Shown: positions 47,866 to 57,688 of the stretch, piece after piece | How the letters are laid out: the number at the start of each line of letters is the position of its first letter | Numbering within the stretch: the stretch's first letter is position 1 | NCBI GenBank assembly: GCA_039105265.1 | Contig: JAPFFF010000020.1 | Coordinates: forward strand, 637,001 to 701,000 | Direction of reading: 5' to 3' | Length of the DNA: 64,000 nucleotides | DNA from: Tritrichomonas musculus | Taxonomy: Eukaryota > Parabasalia > Tritrichomonadida > Tritrichomonadidae | The notes under the pieces: model-generated | The model's database searches: none | Told to the model about the DNA's origin: nothing | The model's input: only the letters and a program-made list of their open reading frames with translations | Made by a program: the position numbers and the translations under genes

Positions 47866-48903
47866 CTATAGAAAGGTGCCATTCACCACTCTCAGTTTGA
47901 TAACTGCTCCATAGTAACCTGGATGTAAAGCATTATCAATATGAGTAATGGTAATTTTATTATCTGGAGCTTTGGATAGTCGAAATAATTTTAAGGCTTT
48001 TGAGATACCTAAACCTAATACGCTCGAAAACAGCAAATATTGAAGTATTTGAGGAGTGTGTTTGTAATTTTCTAAGTAGTATCTTGTATATATATCAAGG
48101 AATTCACATGGGCTACTTACTTCAATAATTTGGTCTGCCTCAACCAAGTCTGTACACCCTTTGTATCTATATCCTATTCTTTGTACTGACAATTTATTTA
48201 GATTCCAATGGTATTGAGATATCCTTGATACGAAATTTTTAAAGTTAGATTCATTAAAAGCCTCATATAAGAATCTCTTTGTTGTCATGTTAGTTCTTTC
48301 ATTCTTTATGACATTTATCAATAAATCTCCCAGGTTCGAATAACCAAACTCAGCTAAAAATGGGTCAGGCTCGGGTGTTGGAAGTGGTACAGGGTCTTGA
48401 AGATATCGAATAACCTTTGTTTGTCCTAGTTGTTCATCAAATGCAATTTGTTCATATCCATCAACAGCACACATCAATTCGGTATACATCTCATGAATAG
48501 CCTCACATGTATTAGATTCTTCTTCAATAAATTCATTTAAGGTATTTACGCAAAGTTCATCTTTTATCAACTCCTTATATGACTCTGCTTTTTCAGGTAG
48601 TGGGCTTTCTAATATAGGTTTCTTTTCAGGTCCTTTAAATATATATTTTAAATAATTAGCAAATTTGTGTGTAATAGGTACATTGCCGAAACCATCAAGC
48701 TTTCCTCCATTTTCTATATAATCACCAACTACTCTTTCATCTATTTCTGCTTTATTGTATAAACAGCTAAATGTTGGATAATCATCTGGGTCTCCACCTC
48801 TTATGATATCGATGTTGTTTTCATCATTAACACTTATCTCTATGTCTTTGTCTTTTAGCTTCTCTGTTTCTCCTGATAACAAAGAATAAAGTTTAATTGA
48901 CAT
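47866..48903 (-). CDS. Fibre-locus protein of C
   Basis: About 345 residues from ATG 48903. The first ~60 residues (MSIKLYSLLSGETEK to ERVVGDY) are the same as in the B fibre; the following ~260 are unrelated to it; near the end, IDNALHPGYYGAVI is again shared with B (43086-43130). One hydrophobic stretch (ILQYLLFSSVLGLGISKALK) may be membrane-associated. Inferred alternative fibre or surface protein. Confidence 0.6.
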   Translation of the reverse strand: MSIKLYSLLSGETEKLKDKDIEISVNDENNIDIIRGGDPDDYPTFSCLYNKAEIDERVVGDYIENGGKLDGFGNVPITHKFANYLKYIFKGPEKKPILESPLPEKAESYKELIKDELCVNTLNEFIEEESNTCEAIHEMYTELMCAVDGYEQIAFDEQLGQTKVIRYLQDPVPLPTPEPDPFLAEFGYSNLGDLLINVIKNERTNMTTKRFLYEAFNESNFKNFVSRISQYHWNLNKLSVQRIGYRYKGCTDLVEADQIIEVSSPCEFLDIYTRYYLENYKHTPQILQYLLFSSVLGLGISKALKLFRLSKAPDNKITITHIDNALHPGYYGAVIKLRVVNGTFL

Positions 48904-48919
48904 TTTAGGATATAATAAA

Positions 48920-49660
48920 ATGTTAGTATCAGTACAAAGCACAAATGCAGATGAATATAATAAGGTATCAGTTAATTTAGATATACCTTGGAAGTGTAAA
49001 TATGTCAAGTATTATGTATCTTCATTAAGCACCTTGAGTAATATTCTGTTAACCAATGAAGAAGATTATATTGAGATGTCAAGTGATTCACCACCTATTA
49101 AAGCCTATTTTCGAACTCCTAAATTTTCTTATACAATCAAAGAATTACAATCGGTATTAAATGTAATGTGTTGGGTTCATTGGGAGTATAATCAAGAAAC
49201 AAGAACATTCCAAATAAAAACCACAATGAAGACTACCATTACGTCTTTAACTCATCGAGCCGCATTAGTAACTGGTCTTTATAATACTCTATTGCCTTTA
49301 GAGTTACCTGCTAATACAACCTATATAATAAAAGATATACCAATATTAAATCATACTAAGTTGTATCTAGTATCACTACAAGGTAATGCCATATACTCGA
49401 ATATAGGTGAACAACAATATACACCTTCAGTTATTGGTACAATAAATACCTTCACTGTAGATAAGAAACCATTTATATATGATTTCGAGACTGAGGGTAA
49501 GCCTTTAAAAATAAAAACATTTACAGATTCATTAAAATACTTAGAATTAAGTTTAGTAGATTTTCAATACCAGCCGATATTGTTAAAAAGTCCTTTGTTC
49601 ATAACTATCAAAATTAAACCATCTAACTCGACTGATATCAATGATGTTATAACTAAGTAA
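48920..49660 (+). CDS. Beta-rich Polinton protein, C copy
   Basis: A 246-residue counterpart of 38854-39594 with six residue differences by eye, divergent from the fibre gene across the same 16-bp gap and overlapping the polymerase end by 8 bp. Confidence 0.55.
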   Translation: MLVSVQSTNADEYNKVSVNLDIPWKCKYVKYYVSSLSTLSNILLTNEEDYIEMSSDSPPIKAYFRTPKFSYTIKELQSVLNVMCWVHWEYNQETRTFQIKTTMKTTITSLTHRAALVTGLYNTLLPLELPANTTYIIKDIPILNHTKLYLVSLQGNAIYSNIGEQQYTPSVIGTINTFTVDKKPFIYDFETEGKPLKIKTFTDSLKYLELSLVDFQYQPILLKSPLFITIKIKPSNSTDINDVITK

Positions 49661-52600
49661 ACCTAAGAGTACGTGCAAATTTAGGTAAGTTGGTTTGTTG
49701 AAATGTCTTTGACTTCCTGAATGCATTCGAACCATCCAACAAATCAAATGTCATACTTTCTCCTTTGTACATCCTTTCATAGAGTTCTTCAATTGTGATA
49801 TCCATCTTTTTGCACTTGTTGAGAATAACTTGTTTTGGAATTCCTTTGAGTCTAATATGATATCCTTCATTTCCTTGTTCATCAACCAAGATATCGAGGT
49901 AGCTCTTTTTACCAAGTGCAATGAGTTTTCTTGAGTGTATTTCCCCTTGACTACCTTCGAACTCATCAAAGTCATTATGAAACTGACACATATTTTTTCC
50001 AATAAGAGGTTGATGATACTTGAACTGGAATAAGTCAGCTATCCTTGGTACATCTTTTTCAAGTACATGCATACTATCAGTATCTTGATAAAAGATAGGT
50101 ATACCTGCTTGCTCAGCTGTAGCCATAACCCTGTTCATTAAGTGCTTACTCCAAGAGAGAACGCTTGCACCAAATTGAGGTAGGTTGAAATGGTCATTAA
50201 TTGGTTTCAACTTCTTGACATAGCACTTATCAATATTAGCATCTTCAACAACCTCCTTGATAAAGTTGTAGTTCCTCCAGAGGTACTTGTATAGTTGGCT
50301 TTTTGGTACTGTCTTGGTTTCAGTCTTTGTTGCTTTCAATATTGACTTGCCATATATGGAGTTGAGGAGGAGCTTTATTGTTTGTTCAAGAGGGTTCTTT
50401 TGCTTTTTATAACTTGCCCTGAGATTAAAGAGCTTCTCAATGAACTCATTGATTTTCTTGTTAAATCCTTCATCAAAGTAATAGCCACGTATTAACTCAT
50501 ATTCAACATCATAAAATTCGAACAAGTCCATGAGACCTACTTTATCGATATAATAATGGTCAACAAGGAAATTGCCGAATATTTTACTACCTGCTTCATT
50601 CCTTGTAAATACTTGTCCAAATTTATATGGCTCTTTTGATTTACATTCGAGTTTCTTGATGTTGACTTCGATAAAGAATGTATCATATTGCATAAGTTGT
50701 TCATGTGTTGTACCTTGTGGTATTACTTTTGGTCTTCCTAATGGTATACCATCCATAACATACATTGCAGATGGATATAAGCTAACTGCATCAAAGTCTT
50801 GTATCTTTCCTTCGATGTATTGCTTTTCATTACCTGCTGTCATTGTTCTTCCACCAGAGACACATCGTTGTATGAAGTCTTGACACTTACCTGATAGTTC
50901 ATAACATCCATCAAAGCAACCATATTTCTTGGCAAAGCAGTATCCAATAGCACTTATAGATATAAAATCATGAACACCATACATATCTGTCTTTGTTTCT
51001 TTAAAGACTGCTTTCAGGTCTTCATTAAATTTTTCCATTCCCTTCATCAAAACAATACAGTCCTTGAAACAATAGAAGATGGCATATTTAATGATGTCGA
51101 TTTTGCCATCATTATAACAATTTGCAATTTTTGCATTTTCGATAATCTGCTTGCAGTTTGCATCAAGTTGTGCTTTCGATAACTTATCTGCATTTTCATC
51201 GATGTATTGCTGTTGGAACTCAGTAGCATCAACAATTCTTCTTTGAATGTTCTCTTGTGTATATAGCTTATATGCCATGACTTCCTTGTGAACATTGAGG
51301 TTGAACATTGTAGCAAATTTATTTAATGCTTGAGGTATTATACTATATGAGTTCCTGAATGTTAATCTCTTTTTGACTTTCCTTGTACCTTCTTCGAATA
51401 ATGTCATGATGATTTGCAACACAGTTCCACTTCGTTCTGTTATCTGTGTATCCCATCCAGGTGTGTTAATGAAAAAACATGCATCATACTTGAGGTTGTG
51501 AAAATATGTTAATGAGCCACTCCATAAATAATTCAAGAGCTTCTGTCCACAATCTTCACCTTGAATAGATATTTTATGTATGTTGGCTTTATCTCGAAAG
51601 ATCGTACAATTGAGATATGGTATATGTGGACTGACTGTAGAGTTTGTTTCGAAGTCGCTATAATAAATCCTTGACCATGTATTTTGTTTCTTTTTATTAT
51701 TTTCAATGAGTCTTGTACATTGTTCTGCATTATATTCGAGACTTACATAGTCATTAACATGTTCATATTCAGTTGTGTTGATAATATCCATTTCGCATGC
51801 TTTGATTTCTTCAAATAGATGTAACTCAAACATCTTTTGGAAAAAGGTTATTGGTTTGATTCCTTCATGATTATAGTCTTTGACAGTCTTTCCATTACTA
51901 TGTAATTTATATATCTTACATCTTTTTTCAAAAGGCATATATGCAAATGTTCTATCAAGTTCTTCATAGTGTTGAAGATAGAATAATGTACAAGGTATTT
52001 TCTTATTGAGCATATAATGGTCTTTGAACAATATCAGGTTAACTTCTCTTTGAAAATCAACAGACCATTTTTTCTTTCTGGTGTTGATTCTTGTTTCATA
52101 CTTGTATTTATCAGGTTGTTCAACAATTCTAATGATACTAAAATTGCACTTGAACTTTTTAGCTACTTCTTCTATCTTGTTATTAGGTATAGTTCTTGTT
52201 TGAACAAAAAATCGTAAGTCATCTATTTCATCATCAGTGAACACACCGGATTGTATACAAGCATATACAAAACAATTATCTCTGTAGTTCTCTTTCCTTA
52301 CCTCATGAAAGATTTGGTATGTAGATAAGTCTATAGGTGATAGATTGATGTATGGGAAAAAACTACCTTCTGGTGTATTTCGATAGTCTTCATCAATTTC
52401 GACTTCATCATCATAGAATTCATGAGTATCCATATCTTGCATCTTGGTTCTAAAATGAACACCATCATTTGTTTTGTTCATGTCAATAAATTGTACCTCA
52501 TATCGAACTGGAATGAACATGTTTGAGATATATGGATTAGTGTCTGACTGGTCTTCACTTAAATCAAGTTCTCCTGTTATATGACCTAATGTACTTTCGA

Positions 52601-52937
52601 AGTTGTGCTTATCACTGAGTGTGAAGTACTTATAAGTTCCATCAAGTGCAATTGCTTTAACAATAGGTCTTCCAACATTTTTCTTTTTATGTATCTGTCG
52701 TAGTGCTTCTGTAAATGCATACCTCTTATATTCATCTTGATTGATGTCTGTAGCAAAACCAATACCTTGTCCTGCAGGAATCATGAGCTTCCTCATTTCT
52801 TCTTGAAATTTGTCTTTCTTTTGGTATTGTTTTGCACGTCGATTATATTCACGACGAAACTGTGATTTTGTATCAGCATAGACATCTCCAATAGCATCTA
52901 AAAAATTATCTTCAATGTCCTTGTTCATGTTTAACAT
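49653..52937 (-). CDS. Protein-primed-type DNA polymerase B, C copy
   Basis: 1094 residues from ATG 52937 with all exonuclease, polymerase and OTU-like landmarks of the B copy. The 20 differences are not spread evenly: most fall in three clusters, near residues 173-182 (B EIYDEEVELD, C EFYDDEVEID), near 336-356 (B CMIARLEKN, C CKIYKLHSN) and near 1043-1060 (B CKRMDISVEELFERMH, C CKKMDITIEELYERMY). Confidence 0.92.
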   Translation of the reverse strand: MLNMNKDIEDNFLDAIGDVYADTKSQFRREYNRRAKQYQKKDKFQEEMRKLMIPAGQGIGFATDINQDEYKRYAFTEALRQIHKKKNVGRPIVKAIALDGTYKYFTLSDKHNFESTLGHITGELDLSEDQSDTNPYISNMFIPVRYEVQFIDMNKTNDGVHFRTKMQDMDTHEFYDDEVEIDEDYRNTPEGSFFPYINLSPIDLSTYQIFHEVRKENYRDNCFVYACIQSGVFTDDEIDDLRFFVQTRTIPNNKIEEVAKKFKCNFSIIRIVEQPDKYKYETRINTRKKKWSVDFQREVNLILFKDHYMLNKKIPCTLFYLQHYEELDRTFAYMPFEKRCKIYKLHSNGKTVKDYNHEGIKPITFFQKMFELHLFEEIKACEMDIINTTEYEHVNDYVSLEYNAEQCTRLIENNKKKQNTWSRIYYSDFETNSTVSPHIPYLNCTIFRDKANIHKISIQGEDCGQKLLNYLWSGSLTYFHNLKYDACFFINTPGWDTQITERSGTVLQIIMTLFEEGTRKVKKRLTFRNSYSIIPQALNKFATMFNLNVHKEVMAYKLYTQENIQRRIVDATEFQQQYIDENADKLSKAQLDANCKQIIENAKIANCYNDGKIDIIKYAIFYCFKDCIVLMKGMEKFNEDLKAVFKETKTDMYGVHDFISISAIGYCFAKKYGCFDGCYELSGKCQDFIQRCVSGGRTMTAGNEKQYIEGKIQDFDAVSLYPSAMYVMDGIPLGRPKVIPQGTTHEQLMQYDTFFIEVNIKKLECKSKEPYKFGQVFTRNEAGSKIFGNFLVDHYYIDKVGLMDLFEFYDVEYELIRGYYFDEGFNKKINEFIEKLFNLRASYKKQKNPLEQTIKLLLNSIYGKSILKATKTETKTVPKSQLYKYLWRNYNFIKEVVEDANIDKCYVKKLKPINDHFNLPQFGASVLSWSKHLMNRVMATAEQAGIPIFYQDTDSMHVLEKDVPRIADLFQFKYHQPLIGKNMCQFHNDFDEFEGSQGEIHSRKLIALGKKSYLDILVDEQGNEGYHIRLKGIPKQVILNKCKKMDITIEELYERMYKGESMTFDLLDGSNAFRKSKTFQQTNLPKFARTLRFT

Positions 52938-53010
52938 AAAATAAAAGTGAAACGATGAAAATAAAAACAAAGAAAAAGTTAAAAAATTATTTTTTTATTT
53001 ATGACCTATC

Positions 53011-53748
53011 TTATTGGGGGTATTCATAATCATCAATGACATTATCATCGAGATATGGAAAATGATATTGGAACTCATTTCCTTTCGACTTCGAGTCATT
53101 TTTCCGTTCAATTTCGTTCTTCTCCAATGATTCACCAAATTGCCTGATGGCATTCAACACTTGTTTCGTTGATTGCTTCTTTCCTTTTTTCTCGAAGCTG
53201 CATGCGTTGTCCAACTTCTCTTTCTCTTCTGGTGATAAGTATGGTCGAAGACGATAAATGCAATTGGACAACTTCCATCCATAGGTCTTGAACATGTTTA
53301 TAAGCTCTGGTCCTTTTTTCTTATCATTTGATTCAACAGTGTCCAACATGTTTCGAAGATAATCAACTTCTACAATCATCAATTTCGATCTTGCCAACTT
53401 TTCAGCAAATGAATCACCTGTTGGAGGACCAGCTTGTTGAGCATTTTTGAGATTTTTCACGTCAATCTTTAGATCGTGAATATTGTTAATGTACTTCGCC
53501 ACCTTTTTTGGACGAAGTTCCAATTTCATCAGCTCGAGTGCGTATTCGTCGCTATTATCAATGTCTTTCCTGAGTTCTTCAGCATTGTGATTGATGTCTT
53601 CAATGTGAAATTCTACACCAGTCATTCGCTCCTCCAACCTCGTTAATCGGTCTTTCAAGTTTTCATTTTCTTCTATTAATCGTTCCATTTCTTCTCGAAA
53701 GTTGAATGAGCTAACATTATCCTCCTTATATCCACTATTGGATTTCAT
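53011..53748 (-). CDS. Coiled-coil protein upstream of polymerase, C copy
   Basis: An open frame of about 245 residues matching the C-terminal two-thirds of 34456-35499 (IEENENLKDRLTRLEERMTG; YGWKLSNCIYRLRPYLS) with more differences than most B/C pairs. Confidence 0.5.
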   Translation of the reverse strand: MKSNSGYKEDNVSSFNFREEMERLIEENENLKDRLTRLEERMTGVEFHIEDINHNAEELRKDIDNSDEYALELMKLELRPKKVAKYINNIHDLKIDVKNLKNAQQAGPPTGDSFAEKLARSKLMIVEVDYLRNMLDTVESNDKKKGPELINMFKTYGWKLSNCIYRLRPYLSPEEKEKLDNACSFEKKGKKQSTKQVLNAIRQFGESLEKNEIERKNDSKSKGNEFQYHFPYLDDNVIDDYEYPQ

Positions 53749-53831
53749 TTCATGATTACTTTTCGGTGGCTTATATTGTTCTCTGTGAACTGGTTCTTGT
53801 TCTTGTTCAACTTCTTCTTCTTCTTCTCCTT

Positions 53832-54074
53832 CTATCTTTGTTTCTTCTTTTGGATTTGAACCGAATTTTTGTTTCTCAGTAAATGCAGATGGTCTAGCGA
53901 GAACACTTGGACGTGGAGGAGGAACTTGTTGCTTAGATGGAGATGGAGGAACTTGTTGCTTAGATGAGGAGGTGGAGGAACTTGTTGCATAGAAGGAGGT
54001 GGAGGAACTTTAATTATATTATATGAGCGAGGTGGTGGAAAGAATTTATTTGAAATTGGAACATATGGAGACAT
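53832..54074 (-). other. Pro-rich repeat stretch, C copy
   Basis: An open stretch matching the Pro-rich front of the B coiled-coil gene (PYVPISNKFFPPPRSYNI...) within repetitive DNA. Recorded as part of the same repeat-rich locus; no separate gene is claimed. Confidence 0.35.
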
Positions 54075-54538
54075 ATGGATTCTTCCTTATTACATCGTCT
54101 TCTTGCTTCAATCTTGCTAATGCTTCTTCTTCTTGCTTCTTCTTCCTTCTTGCTTCTTCTTCTTGCTTGCTTCTTCTTCAATCTAGCTGCTTCTTCTTCT
54201 TCTTGCTTCTTCTTCAATCTAGCTGCTTCTTCTTCTTGCTGCTTCTTTAATTTAGCTGCTGCTTCTTCTTCTTGCTGCTTCTTTAATTTAGCTGCTGCTT
54301 CTTCTTGCTGCTTCATGATGAGCTGTCGCATGGATTCGAGTTCTTCTGGGGACATGTTCTTGAACCAATCTACTGTGGGTGCAGCTGATGGTGCAGCTGA
54401 TGGTGCAGCTGATGGTGCAGCTGATGGTTGATCTGATGGTGCAGCTGATGGTTGATCTGATAGTGCAACTGATCGACCCAATTGCTCGATTGAGTCAAAT
54501 AGACTAACATCGCTGTCTGAGCTGTCGTTGTATGACAT
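54014..54538 (-). CDS. Glu/Lys/Gln repeat coiled-coil protein, C copy
   Basis: A counterpart of 34058-34450: same acidic start (SYNDSSDSDVSLFDSIEQLG), a longer Ala-Pro-Ser repeat (APSAAPSAAPSAAP), then KKQQEEEAA units. Both repeat tracts differ in length from B, so the locus is repeat-unstable. Confidence 0.5.
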   Translation of the reverse strand: MSYNDSSDSDVSLFDSIEQLGRSVALSDQPSAAPSDQPSAAPSAAPSAAPSAAPTVDWFKNMSPEELESMRQLIMKQQEEAAAKLKKQQEEEAAAKLKKQQEEEAARLKKKQEEEEAARLKKKQARRRSKKEEEARRRSISKIEARRRCNKEESICLHMFQFQINSFHHLAHII

Positions 54539-54728
54539 ACAAGTATAAAAATGATCTATTTTTTAGTTGATATCACTAAATTTTAAATCTCGTAGAAAAA
54601 CTCGAAGGTGGATATTTTTCTTTGAAAAAGTTAAATTCACTATAAAAATTCAAAAATTGAATTAAAAAAAATAAAATATATTGAAATTTAAAAAAAATAT
54701 ATTTATTAATATCACTATTATTTTATTA

Positions 54729-55154
54729 ATGATGAATGAAGAAGAAGATAAAATAGAAGATATTTTACAAAAACAAACACCTCCTAAAGATCATGATTCA
54801 TTCGACTACAAAATAAATATAAACATGTCGAAAAAAATATCTCAACTAAAAGTTGAAGATGATACATCAAATTTAAGAACGATGTGTGAAAATTATGCTC
54901 ATGCTCTTGAAAATGATGCACATCGACTTCGAGCAAAACAAAAAAAGAGGTATGATGAATGGTTTGATAACCTCGAGAAAGATTGTTATCCTGCAAGAGA
55001 CATTGTTAACTTGTACAACATGTTCTTTGGTCATGAACTACCTATTACTCGACTTGGTTTCGGGCATCTCGATGGAACAAAGAGACACTTTACACATAAG
55101 AAAGTGAAAAGAAACAAGAAGTTCATCACAATGTACTACAAGAAAAATGAATAA
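54729..55154 (+). CDS. Basic Polinton protein, C copy
   Basis: A counterpart of 33442-33867, about 141 residues from ATG 54729, with a few changes near the basic end. Confidence 0.55.
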   Translation: MMNEEEDKIEDILQKQTPPKDHDSFDYKININMSKKISQLKVEDDTSNLRTMCENYAHALENDAHRLRAKQKKRYDEWFDNLEKDCYPARDIVNLYNMFFGHELPITRLGFGHLDGTKRHFTHKKVKRNKKFITMYYKKNE

Positions 55155-55194
55155 CTAAAAAAAATTTTTTTTTAACTTTTTTTTAACTACATGT

Positions 55195-55460
55195 TTTTCC
55201 TCATAGGCTACCTTTTTCCTCATATGCTACCTTTTTCCTCATAGGCTACCTTTTTCCTCATATGCTACCTTTTTCCTCATAGGCTACCTTTTTCCTCATA
55301 GGCTACCTTTTTCCTCATAGGCTACCTTTTTCCTCATATGCTACCTTTTTCCTCATATGCTACCTTTTTCCTCATAGGCTACCTTTTTCCTCATATGCTA
55401 CCTTTTTCCTCATATGCTACCTTTTTCCTCATATGCTACCTTTTTCCTCATATGCTACCT
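55195..55460. repeat. 19-bp tandem repeat, about 14 copies
   Basis: CTACCTTTTTCCTCATAGG and CTACCTTTTTCCTCATATG units alternate, period 19 bp. The B array (33337-33415) has four copies of a related unit with a different core (TATCACATG in place of TAGCATATG), so the array has both expanded and changed sequence. Confidence 0.9.
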
Positions 55461-55719
55461 ATTTGCTTTCATACAACATTATTTTTTCCTTCATACTTTG
55501 TAATTCTCTTTTCTTTCTTTCACGATATGCCTTTTGCTGTTGTTTACGTGCTTCATTTCGTTCTTCAACAGTTGCATACTTTTGCTTTCTACCACGTTTT
55601 TCTGTTGTTTCAGTTTTTGCAGTATCAATATTTTTGAGGTTGTCTTTACTTTTGGACTTCTTCAACTTCTTGATGATAGCTGTTTCCTTGAACTCACCCA
55701 AATCTAAATTTGCGCTCAT
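55459..55719 (-). CDS. Basic DNA-binding-like protein, C copy
   Basis: A counterpart of 33078-33338 from ATG 55719 (MSANLDLGEF), same basic helix, ending at the repeat array. Confidence 0.6.
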   Translation of the reverse strand: MSANLDLGEFKETAIIKKLKKSKSKDNLKNIDTAKTETTEKRGRKQKYATVEERNEARKQQQKAYRERKKRELQSMKEKIMLYESK

Positions 55720-55795
55720 GATTTCATTCGAGATAAAAAATTGAATTATTTTTGAAAATTGAATATTTGCAAACAAAATCACTTCATTTTTTAAA

Positions 55796-56170
55796 ATGTC
55801 GCGTTCTGGAAATGACTTCAAAGAATTCCAAAAACAGCAAAAGCTAGCTATCAAAAATGCTCATGTTGAATTAGCCAATGCTATTAAAGAGGTGATATTT
55901 CTGTTCAACCAAAAAATAATAAACTCGACACCATCTACTGTCTGCACCATCTATGACCCATTGATACAAGCAAACATGAACAAGATTGCTGAAGGACTTA
56001 CTCAAATGAATCTCACTACCTGCGAGGTTTATCATAAAAAGATTCCTCAATCTCCAACACCAAAATCTATTGGCTTTCACGTGCCTATAGTGCCTGACTC
56101 GCAAGAGACACAAGAAGATGATGATGATGAAGATACACAAGAAGCTTCATCTCCAAAAGACAAGGAGTAA
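55796..56170 (+). CDS. Small Polinton protein with acidic tail, C copy
   Basis: A 124-residue counterpart of 32630-33001; the acidic tail has one more residue. Confidence 0.55.
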   Translation: MSRSGNDFKEFQKQQKLAIKNAHVELANAIKEVIFLFNQKIINSTPSTVCTIYDPLIQANMNKIAEGLTQMNLTTCEVYHKKIPQSPTPKSIGFHVPIVPDSQETQEDDDDEDTQEASSPKDKE

Positions 56171-56207
56171 GAGTAAAAAATAATTACTTCTAATTTTAAA
56201 TTTTTTT

Positions 56208-56732
56208 TTATACTATACAATATTTTAAGCATACATGATAATTATTAACAAGCTCATTATATTCTTTATTATATACTTGTTTCAAGTCAATGACTACCTC
56301 TCCATTATCTTTAATAATTTTTATTGCATCTATTTTTCTTATTGGATTGCTCTTAGCTGCACAACATCCAACATCTTCATTAAGTTGTACTTCAACCTCA
56401 CTAACATGTAGTATTGCTTTGATGATGTTGCTAAGAGATTCAATAGGTACTATGATGCATTTCTTTGATATAATGTTAGCTAGTAGTGCTTTGTCTTGAT
56501 TAAGTAGTATTTGTGCATATGCTTCAAGTATAACATTACGTACATCTGGTTCAACTTCAACAGGTTCAGTTTGCACTCCAATGTCTCTTGTAATAACAAT
56601 GTCTTCCTTGCCATCATCTCTCTTATTAATAATAATGTTGTTGTTGATGTTTGATGTAGATGATGCAGCTGCTGATGGTTCTAAAGATACATTTGCTTGT
56701 ACACCATTAGTTGTACCCCTCTTCTTAATCAT
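56208..56732 (-). CDS. LNEDxGC-family protein with GVQT motif, C copy
   Basis: A 174-residue counterpart of 32052-32576. Both RDIGVQTEP and VEVQLNEDVGCC are kept unchanged. Confidence 0.6.
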   Translation of the reverse strand: MIKKRGTTNGVQANVSLEPSAAASSTSNINNNIIINKRDDGKEDIVITRDIGVQTEPVEVEPDVRNVILEAYAQILLNQDKALLANIISKKCIIVPIESLSNIIKAILHVSEVEVQLNEDVGCCAAKSNPIRKIDAIKIIKDNGEVVIDLKQVYNKEYNELVNNYHVCLKYCIV

Positions 56733-56753
56733 TTAGGTTGGGAAAAAATAGGC

Positions 56754-57200
56754 TTAAAGTACTAAGTCTAGCTGTTCTCCAATAAACATGTCAAATGACT
56801 CAATTTGATATTTCTGCTTGAGAGCATCGATTTTTGGTTTATGACTTGTAGGAGCAGCTGCAATGGAGTAGTTGTAGTATTTGATTCCTTGATACTCTTG
56901 AGTGGTAGTGTTTCCATTTATGTAGAACTCTTCGAAATCTTCAGTTATTTTTCTCCTTGAGTTAGGCTTAATAAATATTGAGTCAAGATCAAGTTCTTTG
57001 AGCTTATCTGGATAAAATCTGTGGTACTTGTCTTTTATCTTGATTGAGACATAAAGTACTTTACCTAAATAGCTCCATTCTCCTACTTTCATTGGGTACT
57101 TGTCACAAAGTATCGAGAAATTACATTGTTTAGTATTTGGAGCACATTTTGCACGAAGTTCATTGACATAGTCATAGACGTTTCTTGTTGTCATTTTCAT
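56754..57200 (-). CDS. Small Polinton protein, C copy of 31584-32030
   Basis: 148 residues from ATG 57200, chosen because it matches the B start (MKMTTRNVYDY); the frame is open further upstream only by overlap with the neighbouring gene. Confidence 0.55.
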   Translation of the reverse strand: MKMTTRNVYDYVNELRAKCAPNTKQCNFSILCDKYPMKVGEWSYLGKVLYVSIKIKDKYHRFYPDKLKELDLDSIFIKPNSRRKITEDFEEFYINGNTTTQEYQGIKYYNYSIAAAPTSHKPKIDALKQKYQIESFDMFIGEQLDLVL

Positions 57201-57225
57201 CTGGATAAAAAAATTCAATAAAAAA

Positions 57226-57660
57226 TTAATAGATGTTATTTTGGGTAAAGATATGCTGAGTAGGTCCATATCGAATATCTTGTTTATTATATTCTCTTGC
57301 TCTACCTTGCATTGATGGTTTCTCAGGCTTCTTAAGATATTTTGGTAAGAGAGGTACTGGTTTATCTTTTTCACCTATATGTCGATAAAAACCACCATCT
57401 GTAATACTAACAGGAGGTTCACGAACAGGTTTTGTTATATGTTCTCGAGTATCTGGAAATCTAACAGGGTCCTCATGTTCAATAATCTGGGTAGGTGGTC
57501 GATTAATATATGGGTTGAAGGTTACAGAATAAGTATTAGTATTACTGAACACACCAAAATGTTGAAACTCTATGTCCTTATTTTTCATAGTAGCTTCATT
57601 ATACATCATACCTTCTCTTCCAACAATTTCAGCTTGTGGGCTTCTATAATCATTCGACAT
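57226..57660 (-). CDS. Small Polinton protein, C copy of 31125-31559
   Basis: A 144-residue protein, nearly identical to the B copy. Confidence 0.55.
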   Translation of the reverse strand: MSNDYRSPQAEIVGREGMMYNEATMKNKDIEFQHFGVFSNTNTYSVTFNPYINRPPTQIIEHEDPVRFPDTREHITKPVREPPVSITDGGFYRHIGEKDKPVPLLPKYLKKPEKPSMQGRAREYNKQDIRYGPTQHIFTQNNIY

Positions 57661-57688
57661 TTTCTATAAAATAAAAATATACATCTTT

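Noticed and set aside
55195-55460. 19-bp repeats as CRISPR or a coding repeat
   Set aside because: Head-to-tail units without spacers. Open frames across the array exist only because the unit lacks stops in that phase.
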